A stretch of 64,000 bases of DNA, taken from positions 21,286-85,285 of IMG/VR virus record IMGVR_UViG_3300030117_007605. One strand, given 5' to 3'. Made by a program: the position numbers and the translations under genes. Shown here piece by piece: positions 34,032 through 46,200 of this stretch. Every line of letters begins with the position of its first letter. Within the stretch, counting starts at the first letter, position 1. This stretch comes from a virus. The notes beneath the pieces are model-generated. The model saw nothing but the letters and a program-made list of their open reading frames with translations. It was not told where the DNA came from and did not search any database.

Positions 34032-35855
34032 ATGACATCAGAAAATAAAAAAAAGCAGCTAGCGGTAAAAGAAGAACAGAAAAAAGTTACAAAAACAGAT
34101 GGAACTTATAGTTTTTCTAATTTTGCTGGGGATGTTTCTGCTTTAAGTGAATGGATCAACGTCGGCATCGGTGGTGCAACACAACTTACCAACCTTTATA
34201 ACCAGATAGATTCTGTGCTAGCTGATCTAGCTAAATTAGACTTAGATGGGAACTGTAAGGGCACGACACCATCTGTTAAGGACACTGATGGTGATTTTGG
34301 TGAGTTTGGCGAAGCCGCAAGTCGTTGTAACCCGTTTAAGAACTTACCAGCGTTCAAAGATAAAAAGAATGGGGAAGAAGTAAAAGCTTCAGAAGTTGTC
34401 GCAACAATCATAAAAATTATTGAAAAGTTGTTAGGTCCATCAAACTTCCCAGGTTGCGTTGCTGAACAATATAAAAACTTTTTGAGTGTTGTCCCAGTCC
34501 AGTATTATCTTTTAAATCTTTTAAAGATTGCAGCAGACAAATTGGAAGACCCTGTTAAACAATTAGAAGGCATCGCTGTTTGCAAAGACCAAGATGTGGC
34601 TTCCCAAATACAAAATTTAGATGATGCAATGCCTGACAATTTTATTAGAACATTGCCTAGGCTACCTTACATCCCAATTCCTGATTTAATCCAACTAGTA
34701 GTTAATTTAATTTTAGAGTTCGTTTGTTTTGGCTTGTGTGCCTCTTTAACACCATTAATCGAAAAGGTTGGCGAAGCAATGCTTGTTGAATTTGGGGAGG
34801 AAGATAAAAAGTCTTTAGCGTTACAACCTAATCAATCTCTACAAAAGATTTCAATTGAGCCTTTTCTTAATGATGACGTTCTAGCAGAAATAAAATCTTT
34901 TGTGGATAAAAACATTCCAGACTCCCAAAATATAACAAAAGAAAATATAAAAGAATATATTATAAAAGTCCAGGCTGATGCGAGTTTGAGTCAGGAAGAG
35001 TTTGTTTTCTTACTTTTTGGCAAAATTGACTGTAAAGTATATGATAACGTTACTAAAATTGAGGAAACACTTAGTATTTTTGATTTAGATACAGAACAAA
35101 AGGTAACAACTTTCTTTTCTTTTGTAGGGAGCAGCATAAATCTATTTGGATTTGTAAAAGACTCAAAATCTGAAGTATGCCCACCAGACCCTTGCGAACT
35201 TAAAGACGAACAGTTGGTTGTTGCGGGTATTGCCAATTTGTGCGATCTTCTAAGTCCGCAAGCACCAATTAACATTCCTGTTGATAGTTTGCTAGATGCA
35301 GTAGGTGCCTTTGATTTTATCGCAGAAGCACTAGAAAAGACTTTTAATGCAATTGCAACTTTTAGTGGAGTTTACAACCCACAATTTGACTTTAGTGATC
35401 CAAAGTCGGGTGACAAATCTTATATTAGTGTGTACAATACCATCTTTAATAATTTTAATATACAAAAGGTTCTACCAGCTTACATCAAAACTGTAGAAAA
35501 TCCAGAGCCTCTTCTTTTAGACCAAGTAATCCCAATGGTGCTAGTCGAATACAGGCAGTTTTATTATTCGAACGTATTCGCCTTTGCCGATGTTCGTGAA
35601 GGATTTGATATGATTAAAAAAGATTATACGCTCTTAGCATCTTCAAAAGATTTTACCGTTGATGGAATCCCTCGTCCTGGGCTTGCTAACGAATCTAAAG
35701 TAAAATTTAATGTTTATAACAAATTTTCTAAGGATGACATTCGAAAAACTATGAAGCAGATTTCACAACAGTCTCCAACCAACGCTGATGAAACTGAAGC
35801 AGATATGATTAATTTTCAACAATTAAAGCAAAAATACAACATTGGGGTTGAATAG
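34032..35855 (+). CDS. Large virion-region protein of unknown function
   Basis: 607 residues from ATG 34032, which starts right after the previous stop; the open frame extends upstream but overlaps the earlier gene. The first 35 residues are lysine-rich. There are several cysteines (in 'LEFVCFGLCASLTPL' and 'CPPDPCELKDEQLV'), unusual for a virion protein, and a moderately hydrophobic segment around 'LVVNLILEFVCFGLC'. No family is recognised. Confidence 0.65.
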   Translation: MTSENKKKQLAVKEEQKKVTKTDGTYSFSNFAGDVSALSEWINVGIGGATQLTNLYNQIDSVLADLAKLDLDGNCKGTTPSVKDTDGDFGEFGEAASRCNPFKNLPAFKDKKNGEEVKASEVVATIIKIIEKLLGPSNFPGCVAEQYKNFLSVVPVQYYLLNLLKIAADKLEDPVKQLEGIAVCKDQDVASQIQNLDDAMPDNFIRTLPRLPYIPIPDLIQLVVNLILEFVCFGLCASLTPLIEKVGEAMLVEFGEEDKKSLALQPNQSLQKISIEPFLNDDVLAEIKSFVDKNIPDSQNITKENIKEYIIKVQADASLSQEEFVFLLFGKIDCKVYDNVTKIEETLSIFDLDTEQKVTTFFSFVGSSINLFGFVKDSKSEVCPPDPCELKDEQLVVAGIANLCDLLSPQAPINIPVDSLLDAVGAFDFIAEALEKTFNAIATFSGVYNPQFDFSDPKSGDKSYISVYNTIFNNFNIQKVLPAYIKTVENPEPLLLDQVIPMVLVEYRQFYYSNVFAFADVREGFDMIKKDYTLLASSKDFTVDGIPRPGLANESKVKFNVYNKFSKDDIRKTMKQISQQSPTNADETEADMINFQQLKQKYNIGVE

Positions 35856-35864
35856 GTAAACAAA

Positions 35865-36533
35865 ATGATAGGTTTTAAACAATATCTTTTAACTTCTTTC
35901 TCTCTTCTCATCGAAGAAAGAATAAACAGTTATCTCTTACAAGTAATAGGCGAGAATTTGCTATTGTTTGCGGAAGAGGAAAGCTTTTTTAAAGAAAATG
36001 GAATAGATCTAAGTCTAGAGGAGGGCGCTAAAAAGACATACAATTTATATGGAGTTTCAGGTTCCCCATACAAAAATTTAGTATTGTTTGATGAAACACT
36101 AAATCTTGGGTTCAAGGATGCTCTTGAGTTTGGGCAGGATACCACTACGGCAGATTATGGTTTAAAACAGAAAAAATCTTATAAATATTATGAATTAGCG
36201 GCAGATTATCTTAAGCAAAACAATCTTGTTGCGTTTGATAGTCCCTTTTTAACTACACTAGGGGAGTTGTTTTATCAAAGGTTGTATTTATTCAAAAAAG
36301 AGTTAAGCCTAACAACGGACATGCTTCAGAGCGACAGTTTTTTAGGTTATCTCAACTATTGTAAAGAAGTTACAGAGTCGAATAAGACTCTTTATGAGGA
36401 AAAGTTTTCTAAAGATATTATTCTAGGAGGAACTTTCAGATCTTATGTGGAAAAAAATTTAGTACCTAAAATCGAAGAACTTAACGATATTATAGATAAA
36501 AACCTAATTAGTGTAGTAGAAGGAGCGCAATAA
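35865..36533 (+). CDS. Unknown baseplate-region protein
   Basis: 222 residues, helical and acidic, aromatic-rich. No motif is recognised. It immediately precedes gp25, with its stop one base before the next ATG, so it is probably a baseplate or assembly protein. This rests on context alone. Confidence 0.6.
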   Translation: MIGFKQYLLTSFSLLIEERINSYLLQVIGENLLLFAEEESFFKENGIDLSLEEGAKKTYNLYGVSGSPYKNLVLFDETLNLGFKDALEFGQDTTTADYGLKQKKSYKYYELAADYLKQNNLVAFDSPFLTTLGELFYQRLYLFKKELSLTTDMLQSDSFLGYLNYCKEVTESNKTLYEEKFSKDIILGGTFRSYVEKNLVPKIEELNDIIDKNLISVVEGAQ

Positions 36534-36534
36534 A

Positions 36535-36915
36535 ATGCCAAAAGGGTTTTCAGCCAAACTCCCATTATCTTATAGTGAAACAGACGGACCATATTTGCTC
36601 ACAAAATCACTTGAAGAAAATGCGAGACAAAATTTGAAAAACTTAATTTTCACCATCCCTGGGGAGAGAGTGATGAATTCTGATTTTGGTGTTGGATTCA
36701 GCACCCTCCTTTTTGAAAACGCAAACAACCAAACGGTTGAAGATTTAAGAGAAAGGCTTATAAGACAGGTGGAAAAATATCTGCCATTTATAATCATTTT
36801 AAACGTTGAGGCAGACATTGAAGAGAACACGGCATTCTTAAGAGTAGATTACAACATACCAAACATTTCAGTTAGCAGCACTTTAGAACTAGATATAAAA
36901 AATAACTTTGGGTAG
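36535..36915 (+). CDS. 25: Baseplate wedge protein, gp25/GPW family
   Basis: 126 residues with GGAG before the ATG. The family hallmark is present: 'ARQNLKNLIFTIPGERVMNSDFGVGFSTLLFE', read as 'NLIFTIPGERVM' and 'DFGVGFSTLLFE', followed by 'LRERLIRQVEKYLPFIII'. Gp25 is the wedge core component of contractile-tail baseplates and of related injection systems. It is followed directly by the gp6-like wedge gene, the same pairing as in many myoviruses. Confidence 0.93.
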   Translation: MPKGFSAKLPLSYSETDGPYLLTKSLEENARQNLKNLIFTIPGERVMNSDFGVGFSTLLFENANNQTVEDLRERLIRQVEKYLPFIIILNVEADIEENTAFLRVDYNIPNISVSSTLELDIKNNFG

Positions 36916-36923
36916 GAAAATAC

Positions 36924-38720
36924 ATGGCAGGCAAAAAAACAAAACCAGTTCGATATGCTAGTAGAGAATTTAATGACATAAAATCTCAGCTAGTTGAATA
37001 TGCTAAAACATATTATCCTGAAACATACAAGGACTTCAACGAGGCTTCATTTGGCTCGTTAATGCTTGACACGGTTGCTTACATTGGCGATGTGTTGTCT
37101 TTCTATGTTGATTATCAGGCGAACGAGTCATTTATTGATAGTTCAATTGAGACTGGAAACTTACTAAAATTAGCTAAACAATTTGGTTATAAAAATCCTC
37201 AAGCTTTTTCGGCAACCGGCAAGGCTGCTTTTTATGTAGAGGTTCCAGCCCAGGCTGATGGTAGTCAAAACACTGATCTGATCCCAACTTTAAAGGAAGG
37301 TACTTCTTTGTCAAGCACAACGGGGACAAGCCTCATCCTGATATCCGACGTGGATTTTCGTAAGACTGATGTTGAAGTCGTCGTTGCTAAGACAAACACG
37401 GATGGACTACCTACAAGCTATGCCTATAAAGCTTATGGGGATGTTATTACTGGCGTTATAGAGACTGAAAATTTAACTGTCGGATCATATCAGAAATTTC
37501 TGAAAATTGAACTTGAAGCCAATAATATTACAGAAATTATATCAGTTGTGGACAGTGAAGGTAACGAATATTTTGAAGTCCCATATCTTTCACACAATGT
37601 TACATTACAACCAGTTCGCAATCCAAACTACCAAGGTGGTGAAGATGTCCCATACATTTTAAGAGAAAAATTAGCAGCAAGAAGATTTACAGTTGATGTT
37701 GATGAGAATGGTAAAACTTCTTTACAATTTGGGTATGGCTCGGAAAATAGTATAAAAAATAATGAATATCCAGAACCCTCAACGGCTGCGGTCCAAAGAT
37801 ATGCAAGAAACTACTATTCTGATGATAGCTTTGACCCATCAGTTTTATTGAAAAATGATAAATTTGGCGTTGTACCACCATCTGGAGATTTAGTCGTCAC
37901 TTTTAGAAAAAATGACGGTGAAACCATTAATCTTCCTGTGAATTCTGTAGATTCTATTGATGATGCAGTGATCAGTTTTCCTACGAATGCATTTCCAGCA
38001 TCGGTAAACAGACAATTCATAATCAACTCCTTAGATGTTGAAAATGAAGAACCTGTTCTTGGTCAAGTTGACAATCTATCACAGGAAGAAATAAGAGTTC
38101 GGGCAATAAACGCTTATTCTGCACAAAATAGAGCAGTCACAAAACAAGACTATATTAGCTTAATTTATAGAATGCCATCAAAATTTGGCGCTGTTAAAAG
38201 AGCTAACATTGTTCAAGACAAAGATTCTTTTAAAAGAAATCTAAACATGTATGTTTTGGCTGAAGACACTGATGGGAATTTAACAACTGCGACTTCAACA
38301 GTAAAAGAAAATGTCAAAACCTGGATAAGTCAGTATAAAATGATTAATGATACGGTCGATATTTTAGATGGGCAGGTGGTCAATTTTTATATTGAATATA
38401 AAGTCCTCGGATCATTGGAGTACAATCAGTCTGAAGTGTTAGAGCGTTGCAACACGGCGGTTAAAAATCTATTTGCCTCCAAGCTTTTATTCGGAACTCC
38501 ATTATACATTTCTGAGATTTTCAAAACATTAAACGATTTAGATTCGGTAGTAGATACTCAGGATGTGGAGATCAAACAGAGATTCGGAACTCAATATGGG
38601 ACCTACTTTTTTGATATTGAGGGTGCGACAACACCAGACAATAGAGCAATCATTGTACCAGAAAATGTAATTATGGAATTGAAATTTCCCGATCAAGATA
38701 TTATTGGAGTAGTAGTCTAA
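36924..38720 (+). CDS. 6: Baseplate wedge protein, gp6/baseplate J-like
   Basis: 598 residues. 'YYPETYKDFNEASFGSLMLDTVAYIGDVLSFYVDYQANESF' is seen as 'DTVAYIGDVLSFYVDYQ' and 'NLLKLAKQFGYK', the N-terminal helical core of gp6/J proteins. 'VRAINAYSAQNRAVTKQDY' marks the later conserved repeat, and the C-terminus has 'FKTLNDLDSVVDTQDVEI'. The protein forms the ring that joins baseplate wedges. It is close to T4 gp6 in length (660). Confidence 0.9.
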   Translation: MAGKKTKPVRYASREFNDIKSQLVEYAKTYYPETYKDFNEASFGSLMLDTVAYIGDVLSFYVDYQANESFIDSSIETGNLLKLAKQFGYKNPQAFSATGKAAFYVEVPAQADGSQNTDLIPTLKEGTSLSSTTGTSLILISDVDFRKTDVEVVVAKTNTDGLPTSYAYKAYGDVITGVIETENLTVGSYQKFLKIELEANNITEIISVVDSEGNEYFEVPYLSHNVTLQPVRNPNYQGGEDVPYILREKLAARRFTVDVDENGKTSLQFGYGSENSIKNNEYPEPSTAAVQRYARNYYSDDSFDPSVLLKNDKFGVVPPSGDLVVTFRKNDGETINLPVNSVDSIDDAVISFPTNAFPASVNRQFIINSLDVENEEPVLGQVDNLSQEEIRVRAINAYSAQNRAVTKQDYISLIYRMPSKFGAVKRANIVQDKDSFKRNLNMYVLAEDTDGNLTTATSTVKENVKTWISQYKMINDTVDILDGQVVNFYIEYKVLGSLEYNQSEVLERCNTAVKNLFASKLLFGTPLYISEIFKTLNDLDSVVDTQDVEIKQRFGTQYGTYFFDIEGATTPDNRAIIVPENVIMELKFPDQDIIGVVV

Positions 38721-40213
38721 TGGCAATTAGAAGATTTAAAGCAACTAAAGACAACACAATCACGAATGCGTATAAAGACAACCTTACGACTCGTGGCACT
38801 GGTTCCAACATGGGAGAGGCTGATGTGCTTGAAGTTTTTAGTCTTTATGCTCAGGAATCAACGTCCTCCAGTGAATTATCAAGAGTATTGATTGAATTTG
38901 ATATTGACACTTTATCAGCTTCAAGAGATTCAGGCAACATTCCAGCATCAGGATCTGTAGAATTTTACTTAAGAATGTTTAATGCGGAACATTCTTCTAC
39001 AACTCCAACCAGCTTTACCTTAACTGTCGCAGCTATTTCACAATCATGGAACGAGGGAATCGGCTTAGATATGGATGATTATTCAGATCCCGGCGTTTCA
39101 AATTGGATAAGTTCCAGTAACCTCACCAAGTGGACAACCTTTCACGGCGATATAGAAGGTGGCTCTTTTCATACTGGCTCAGCGGCAGTAACATCAAGTC
39201 AATTTTTTACAAATGGGACAGAGGATTTAGAGGTAGACGTTACAAGACATGTCGAGGAATGGCTTAATAATAAAACTGGCAGCTATGGGTTTGGAGTCTT
39301 TTTAACTTCATCTCTAGAAAATGCAGAATCATCTTATTACACAAAGAAATTTTTTGCTAGGGATAGTCAGTATTTCTTGAAGCGACCAGTGTTGGAAGCA
39401 CGTTGGAGCGATGCAAGATTTGATGATTCTTCTAATTTTTACTTAAGTTCTTCCAGGGTGCCAGCAGCAGACAACCTCAATAAAATATATCTTTACAACT
39501 ATGTTAGAGGTCAATTACAGGACATCCCAGGACTTGGTACTGATAATAAAATATATGTCAGCATTTATTCCGGCTCTGATTCTGCCCCAGCAGGCAGCAA
39601 AATTACTTTACCGATCGGTGGTGGAGTGGTCACCAATCTTGATAATAATGTTACTGGCAGCAAAGTTACAACAGGAATTTATTCAGCATCATTTGCTTAT
39701 ACTAGTTCCGCTATTACAGAAATTTATCCAGTATGGCACAGTGCTTCAACTGAATATTTAACTGCTTCTGCAATCACAGTTAATTCGTTTGAGACCCAAA
39801 CATCTTATCCGATTAATTCTTATAAGACAAGCATAACTAATTTACAAGCTGAGTACGGGGAAACAGATGTTGCCCACTTTAGAGTGTTTGTACAAAATAA
39901 GAATTTTGAAGCGACTGTTTATACAGTTGCCTCAACGGCAGTTGAGCCAACGATAATCGAGCAAATGTTTTACAAGGTTCAGAGATATGTTGATGAAGAG
40001 GTAGTAATCAATTATGGAACAGGTTCAGGCGAAGGCGCGTACACACAACTTTCTTATGACTCTGCTGGAAACTATTTTGATTTAGATATGAGTGTGTTGG
40101 AACCAGACTTTTCATATCAAATTAGTTTTTTAATTAATGACGCGGGTAATTACTATGAGCTTAAAGACAAATTTAAGTTTAGAGTAATTGATGAAAATGA
40201 CCTACCGGGTTAA
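38720..40213 (+). CDS. DNRLRE-like tail/baseplate surface protein
   Basis: 497 residues, TAATG overlap. The N-terminal about 230 residues resemble the DNRLRE domain of secreted and virion proteins: 'SRVLIEFDIDTLSAS', 'GSVEFYLRMFNAEHS', 'TVAAISQSWNEG' and 'EVDVTRHVEEWLN'. The rest is Ser/Thr-rich beta sequence. Such domains are structural stalks or adhesins. Placed after gp6, it may be a baseplate-attached fibre. Receptor binding is inference. Confidence 0.7.
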   Translation: MAIRRFKATKDNTITNAYKDNLTTRGTGSNMGEADVLEVFSLYAQESTSSSELSRVLIEFDIDTLSASRDSGNIPASGSVEFYLRMFNAEHSSTTPTSFTLTVAAISQSWNEGIGLDMDDYSDPGVSNWISSSNLTKWTTFHGDIEGGSFHTGSAAVTSSQFFTNGTEDLEVDVTRHVEEWLNNKTGSYGFGVFLTSSLENAESSYYTKKFFARDSQYFLKRPVLEARWSDARFDDSSNFYLSSSRVPAADNLNKIYLYNYVRGQLQDIPGLGTDNKIYVSIYSGSDSAPAGSKITLPIGGGVVTNLDNNVTGSKVTTGIYSASFAYTSSAITEIYPVWHSASTEYLTASAITVNSFETQTSYPINSYKTSITNLQAEYGETDVAHFRVFVQNKNFEATVYTVASTAVEPTIIEQMFYKVQRYVDEEVVINYGTGSGEGAYTQLSYDSAGNYFDLDMSVLEPDFSYQISFLINDAGNYYELKDKFKFRVIDENDLPG

Positions 40214-40245
40214 TGAATTTCTAATAACAAAATAATTATAAAGAT

Positions 40246-43200
40246 ATGGGTACAAAAAGTTTTTTTAATAAGCAAAAGTCACAAGAAGTAAAACTTCGCG
40301 GACAAGAAAAGTCAACAATCGATGAAGTTTCACAAAACGTTGAGTCAATTGAGTATTTGAAAGAGTATTCTGAGAGCAAATTTGATTTTGTTCCTCAACT
40401 AGATTTCCAAGATCCAGCTAATTTTGTCAAGTATGGTTCGGCTAAAGATTATTATGTTGACCTCGTTGACAGTGTAGTTCAATCTTATCCTTATGACGGC
40501 TCTTTGGCAGAAAGATTAAAATATTATAATAGTCTGGTTGCGATTCAAAAACACGAGTTTGATAAAAATTACCCTAGATCGGTTGGTTACGCTGATTTTA
40601 CTGATAGTTCATATAGTAACACTATTAATGATCCGTTTGCAGTCGGTACCGTTGTTTTTGGATTGGGTGAGAGCACCACACAACATTATGTGATAACCGA
40701 CAACTATTCAAACAAACTTGTTTATAACACCAGTTCTAACCAAGTTGGTAGTCTAGAGCTTGATTTTTCAACTGGCGCAACGGTTGAATTTTGGATGAAA
40801 AAAGATGCATTCCCAGTCGCCGCTCAAACACAAAATGAGGTAATTTTTTCAATTAGCAATGAAGAAAGTGATGTTTTTCAAGTTGTAACTGATGTTACAG
40901 CATCTAGTAAAATTATTGCCTGCTTTGCAAAACAGTCTTCATCGGCTGAGTTTTTATATGAATTTAATACAAACTTAACTCGCCTTGATGATTCAACTTG
41001 GCACCATTATGCCTTGGCGTTTTCTACAAGCTCTACTGGATATGTTGGTGAAATTTATGTTGATGGAGCATTTCAAGAGAAGAAATTTTACACAAATGGA
41101 AGTCCAAAACTTGTTCTTACGGGAACTTTAGATGCAACTGTTGCAGCCTCCTCTCTTCCTTTAAAATTGGGAGATGGAAAATTATCTGGCTCAATTGACG
41201 AAGTTCGCCTTTGGAAAACTACGAGAGATGCAAAACAAGTAGGTGTAAATTATTTCTTTGACGTCGGCGGCGGCGGTAATACTGATACCGCGAAAGTAAA
41301 TAATGACAATCCATTGGGTCTATCATTATATTACAGATTCAATGAAGGCAATACCGGGATCACTGCGGTAGATAATATCGTTCTTGACTATTCTGGTCGT
41401 TTAACAGATGGCGTTTGGGTTGGTTATAACACCACAGGACATACTTCGCGCCCCACCGGTAGTGCGATTATAGAATCAGGAGTTGCGACTGAAGTTGGTT
41501 CACCTATTATTTATTCTACTCACCCAACAGTTGTATCATACAAAGCAGATAAGACTGTATCAGGATCCGCATACGACGTAGAAAACCTAGGCAGCATGTA
41601 CAACATGTTACCATCGTGGATTTCCGACGAGGATGCCGCTAATGGGCTTCTAATTCGTAAGATGGTGCAGATTATGTCTAGCTACCTAGACACGCTTCAC
41701 GCGCAGATTACGGCGATTTCACAACTACAAGATGGTTCTTATGTTAGCGGCTCAAACGCAAAGCCCAATCCATTCTCAAAAAGAAACTTAATCTCGTATG
41801 GATTTGACATCCCAGACGTTTTTATTGATTCTGGAGTTATAGAAGAAATATATTTTAAAGATGAGAAAAGAATCTATGAAGATAAGCTTTTTAATCTAAA
41901 GAATTTAATCTTTCAAAACATTTTTAATAATTTAAATTACATTAATAAAACGAAGGGAACCGAAAAATCTTTTAGAAATCTCTTTAGATGCTTTGGTGTG
42001 GATGACGAATTAGTTCGCTTAAATATGTATGCGGACAATCAGGAATACGAAATCCGTGAGAACTACCAAACGTCTCAAGCAAAGAGAAATGTTATTGATT
42101 TCTCTGGTTATAAAGATGGTCAAAACAGAGAGGGTGTGGTATATACATTTGCCGACTCATCAAAATCAATCGCGGAGACCGGAGATTCTGGTTATATCCC
42201 GTCATCATCAAATCAAAATATTCCTTTGACTTTTGAATCGCAGTTCCAATTCCCTAAGTTTATTAATTTTGCAAATGGGCATTTAGACAGTCTTAGTAGA
42301 GCATCACTTTTTGGTGTTCACAGTGCAAGTAAAGATACTACGGTAACAACATTCGGAAATAATGATCTAAATTTTAAAGTATACGCTGACACAAATAGTA
42401 ATAACAGCACTAAATTTGTTTTAGAAACAAATATTGGTTCAGTGTCCTCTCTAGAATCTTCTTTTTATGAGAATGTATACGACAATACTGAGTGGACCTT
42501 CGCAGTTAGGACTAAGCCTAGAGAATATCCATATTCGCAAGAGGTCACATCTTCTGATGTTATTGATCTAGAGTTTTATGGCGTAAATTATGCAGCAGGC
42601 TACAAAGTACACGAATTTAGTGCTTCGGCAGAAGTTAATTTATCTGATGAGATCGGACAGTTTTTAACTGGTTCTGATAAAAGAATGTACGTTGGTGCAG
42701 ATAGAACTAATATTACTGGCTCTTTAAACAACAAATCAAATGTTAGAGCACTTTCATCAAGAGTTTGGTTTGATTATGTTGAAAACGAAGAGTTGAGAAG
42801 CCATGCTAGAGATATAACAACTTTTGGTAGGTTAAATCCATACCGCAATTCATTTATTTACGAGAATGGTGAGTCTGGTAGCTATATCCCAAGGATAAAC
42901 ACACTAGCCTTACACTGGAATTTTGAGAATATTACAGGCTCAGATTCAACAGGCAAGTTTTTAGTACAGGATATCACATCTGGTTCTAGCTACGCAGTAG
43001 ATCCAAGATTTGCGGGTGGAGAATACTCCAAATATGTCGGTCCAAACTATAGTGGACAAGGTGCTTTATTCTCTAATAGTTCTACAAAGGTTGTAGACTT
43101 CCTATTTTCCGACACGGCAGAACAACAATTGCCAGAAAATTTATATAGTTCTGACTTGGTAGAGATTAGAGAAGGAGATGATACCCTTTTCACTAGAGAA

Positions 43201-46200
43201 AGCCGCCCAAGCAAATACTACTTTGCAGTTGAAACTAGTTTATATGATACAATTTCACGAGAAATGCTAGGTTTCTTTGCTTCGATTAAAGACTTTAACA
43301 GTTTAATCGGATCACCAGAGAACTTATTCCGAACAGAATACAAGTCAATTAATAAATTAAGAGAATTGTTTTTTGAGAATATCGAAAATGAGCCCGATCT
43401 AGATAAATTTATTAATCTTTATAAGTGGTTGGATGGAGCACTCGATAGTGTTTTATCTAATTTAATCCCAGCTTCAGCACAAACTTCAGACAAAGTTAGA
43501 AATATAGTTGAGAGCCACATTTTAGAGAGAAGTAAATACCAACACAAATATTTACAGTTCAAAGAGTTTTCACTAGAGGACAAAGTTAAATCAGAACCAC
43601 AGCAACTACCGCCAGGAGCCGGAACAGTTGAATTTATTACCATTGGTGGAGACGTACAAGACGGCGGTGGTGGTCCAGATGTTATCCCAATGGGGAACAC
43701 TACTGTTTTTAATAGAAACATTCCCTCCAGAGCAGCTTCAGTGCTGAGAAACAATAGATCAGCCGGTCTTCGTACAGATCGACCTGCATCAGAACTGGTA
43801 GTCAAAACAACAGATTTTCTAACTCCAGCCCCAGGAACATTTTTTGGTTCACCTCTGGACCAAGGGACTAAGCCATTATGGTATCTGTTGAAGGTAGATA
43901 GAGAACCTGGTGGTCTGATGACCACAGGTGATATTTCTGCGGACTTTTCAAGAGTCCAGTCTCAAGTTAATCAAACTCAAACAACTACTGGGTCTCGTCA
44001 AGAGTTTTATGCGTTTGCAGTTGATGCAAAAAGATCAATTGGCAAACACACAACGTATGCAGGTGAGAACAGAGAAAACTATTTTCCAGTATCTTTTAAA
44101 GGATCACAGGACTCTCTAGAAGATGGTATAAAAATAGAGATTCGCACAGATGTTGAGAACAGATATGGTGATCCTTACTACCAATACGAAGGTGGAAGAG
44201 ACACAACATTTAATGATGAAAAACTAACCCCTGTAACAGTTACTGATTTATCAAATCAAAAAATATTAGCAGGACAAAATTATTTACCATTTGTTATTAT
44301 AAGCTCATCAGCTACACCGCAATCTGATTACCAAAAAGTTTTCACAGACTTAGGGATGAATATTGACATTAAGATGTCCCATCAAGACTTTGTAGTCGAA
44401 GGCGGCGGCTTGCAAGGAATTTTCACCGATGATCACGTCGGTGGGTGGATGTATCGTCACGACAATCTTTTTGTGACTGATGAAAACTTAAGGAAGGAAG
44501 GCTATGCGTTAGTTCCATCTGGCAGTAACACAATCTACTTGGTAAGCCCGAGATTCCGTAGTGCAAGTTCGGGTCCGGCTTATGACGAGAATCAGCCATA
44601 TGGTGCTTATTTAAAAGATGGCGCGGCACAAAGACCAGTTAACATTAAGAATTTAAGTGGCTCAAACTTTTTCAAAGATTATGAAATAATTCAGACAACT
44701 GGACGCAGGATCAACAATAGATACTACGTTAAATCAAGTGGATTTACTGGCTCAGTGAATGCTACAAGTAGTATTTCTTTTGATGAAGATGGTGTATTCT
44801 TTTATAAAGATTTTACAGTTTTAGATAGAACTAACACGGGCAGCAATGATTATATTATTGTTAATAGATTTAGTGCCCCAGGTGGACCGGAAGTGAATTC
44901 TTTCGCATTCTTAGATGTTGAGTCCGCAGAACTTTCAGTTTATAACAATTTAAATTATAGGAACCTTGTTGTTCGAATCGATAACAATGAACTATTAACA
45001 CGTCACGCCCTCACGGGCGGTTATGATTCAGTACTTCTACAACCAACAGGCGCTTACTACAAGTCTTATAGGAATGGGGTATACAAAATATCAGCATCCT
45101 TAGAAACACCAGAACCAATCTTTGACAACTCTTATGTTGGCAATGGTATTCCTAGAACTGATGTTCAATACTCTTGGATTGCTAGTTCATGGAGAGCGAG
45201 AAAAACAGGATATCCAAACAGCACTACATTAACGAATGGATTATTAACTGCTAGTGGTAAAAACCCCGTCTATGGACAAAATGAAAGTAATTTTGATTAT
45301 AATATTTCATCAAGCGATTATTCACCAATTTATGGCTTTGAGTATTCAGATAATATCACAGGAGCTTCAGAAGGTCATATAGAATATGGAGTTGGCAGTG
45401 GTGTCCCTGTCTCTGTTGCGTTCAATGCTACCAACTATATTATTGTTGGCGATGTCGATTTAAGTAAAAACCTTTTTACTACAGCTTCTGCTGCCCCTGG
45501 CAATTATTATAACTTGCCTGATTTTGATGCTCCAACTGCTCCATTTATATTAAATGGGCTTCTTTTAAGCAACAACGGACCTTATCAGTACCCATCTTTC
45601 AAACAGATTAGAGGTGGCGAGCATAGAGTTGGTAGAGAATTTTGGCAGCAAAATTTATATGTCAATAATCGTGACAAGGTTTTTGTTGACGAAAACTCTG
45701 ACAGATTAAGAAGAATAAAACTGGGTGATAAGATTTCTATTACACAGGCACCAGTGACAAACAAATATAAACCTATTACACAACTAATTGACAGCACAAC
45801 TGGTTCTGTAGAATATGCTCTGGGCAATGATCTAGATTACTACGCAAAAACTTATAATAGCGCATCTAATTTTATTGAAAATTTAAATGAAGACTTAAAT
45901 GCTCCAACAAGAGATATCTTTACAACTGACTTCTATAAGTTTAGTAGTAAATTCGGAATGATCAACTATGCTGAGACGGTTTACCCACGACAACAAAATC
46001 AATATCTAGGAAATACTAGAGAAAGAAATAACTATGTATCGTTCTGGGTGAGTGACGAGTTGTCTGATAGAACAAATCAAACAATTGTAAATTCACAAGG
46101 CTACTCGATCGATGCTAGTAACTGGGCTATGGATGTAAGTTTAACAGGCGCAGCTTTGAATTATCAGCCAGAAAGATCTGGTGAATTGATGCGTAATACT

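Noticed and set aside
43419-43925. 168-codon open frame on the minus strand inside the giant virion gene
   Set aside because: Lies fully within a well-supported + strand gene, has no recognisable domain and the whole window is transcribed from the + strand. Same reasoning for minus-strand frames at 4502-4945, 49238-49711, 53768-54160 and 62506-62964.
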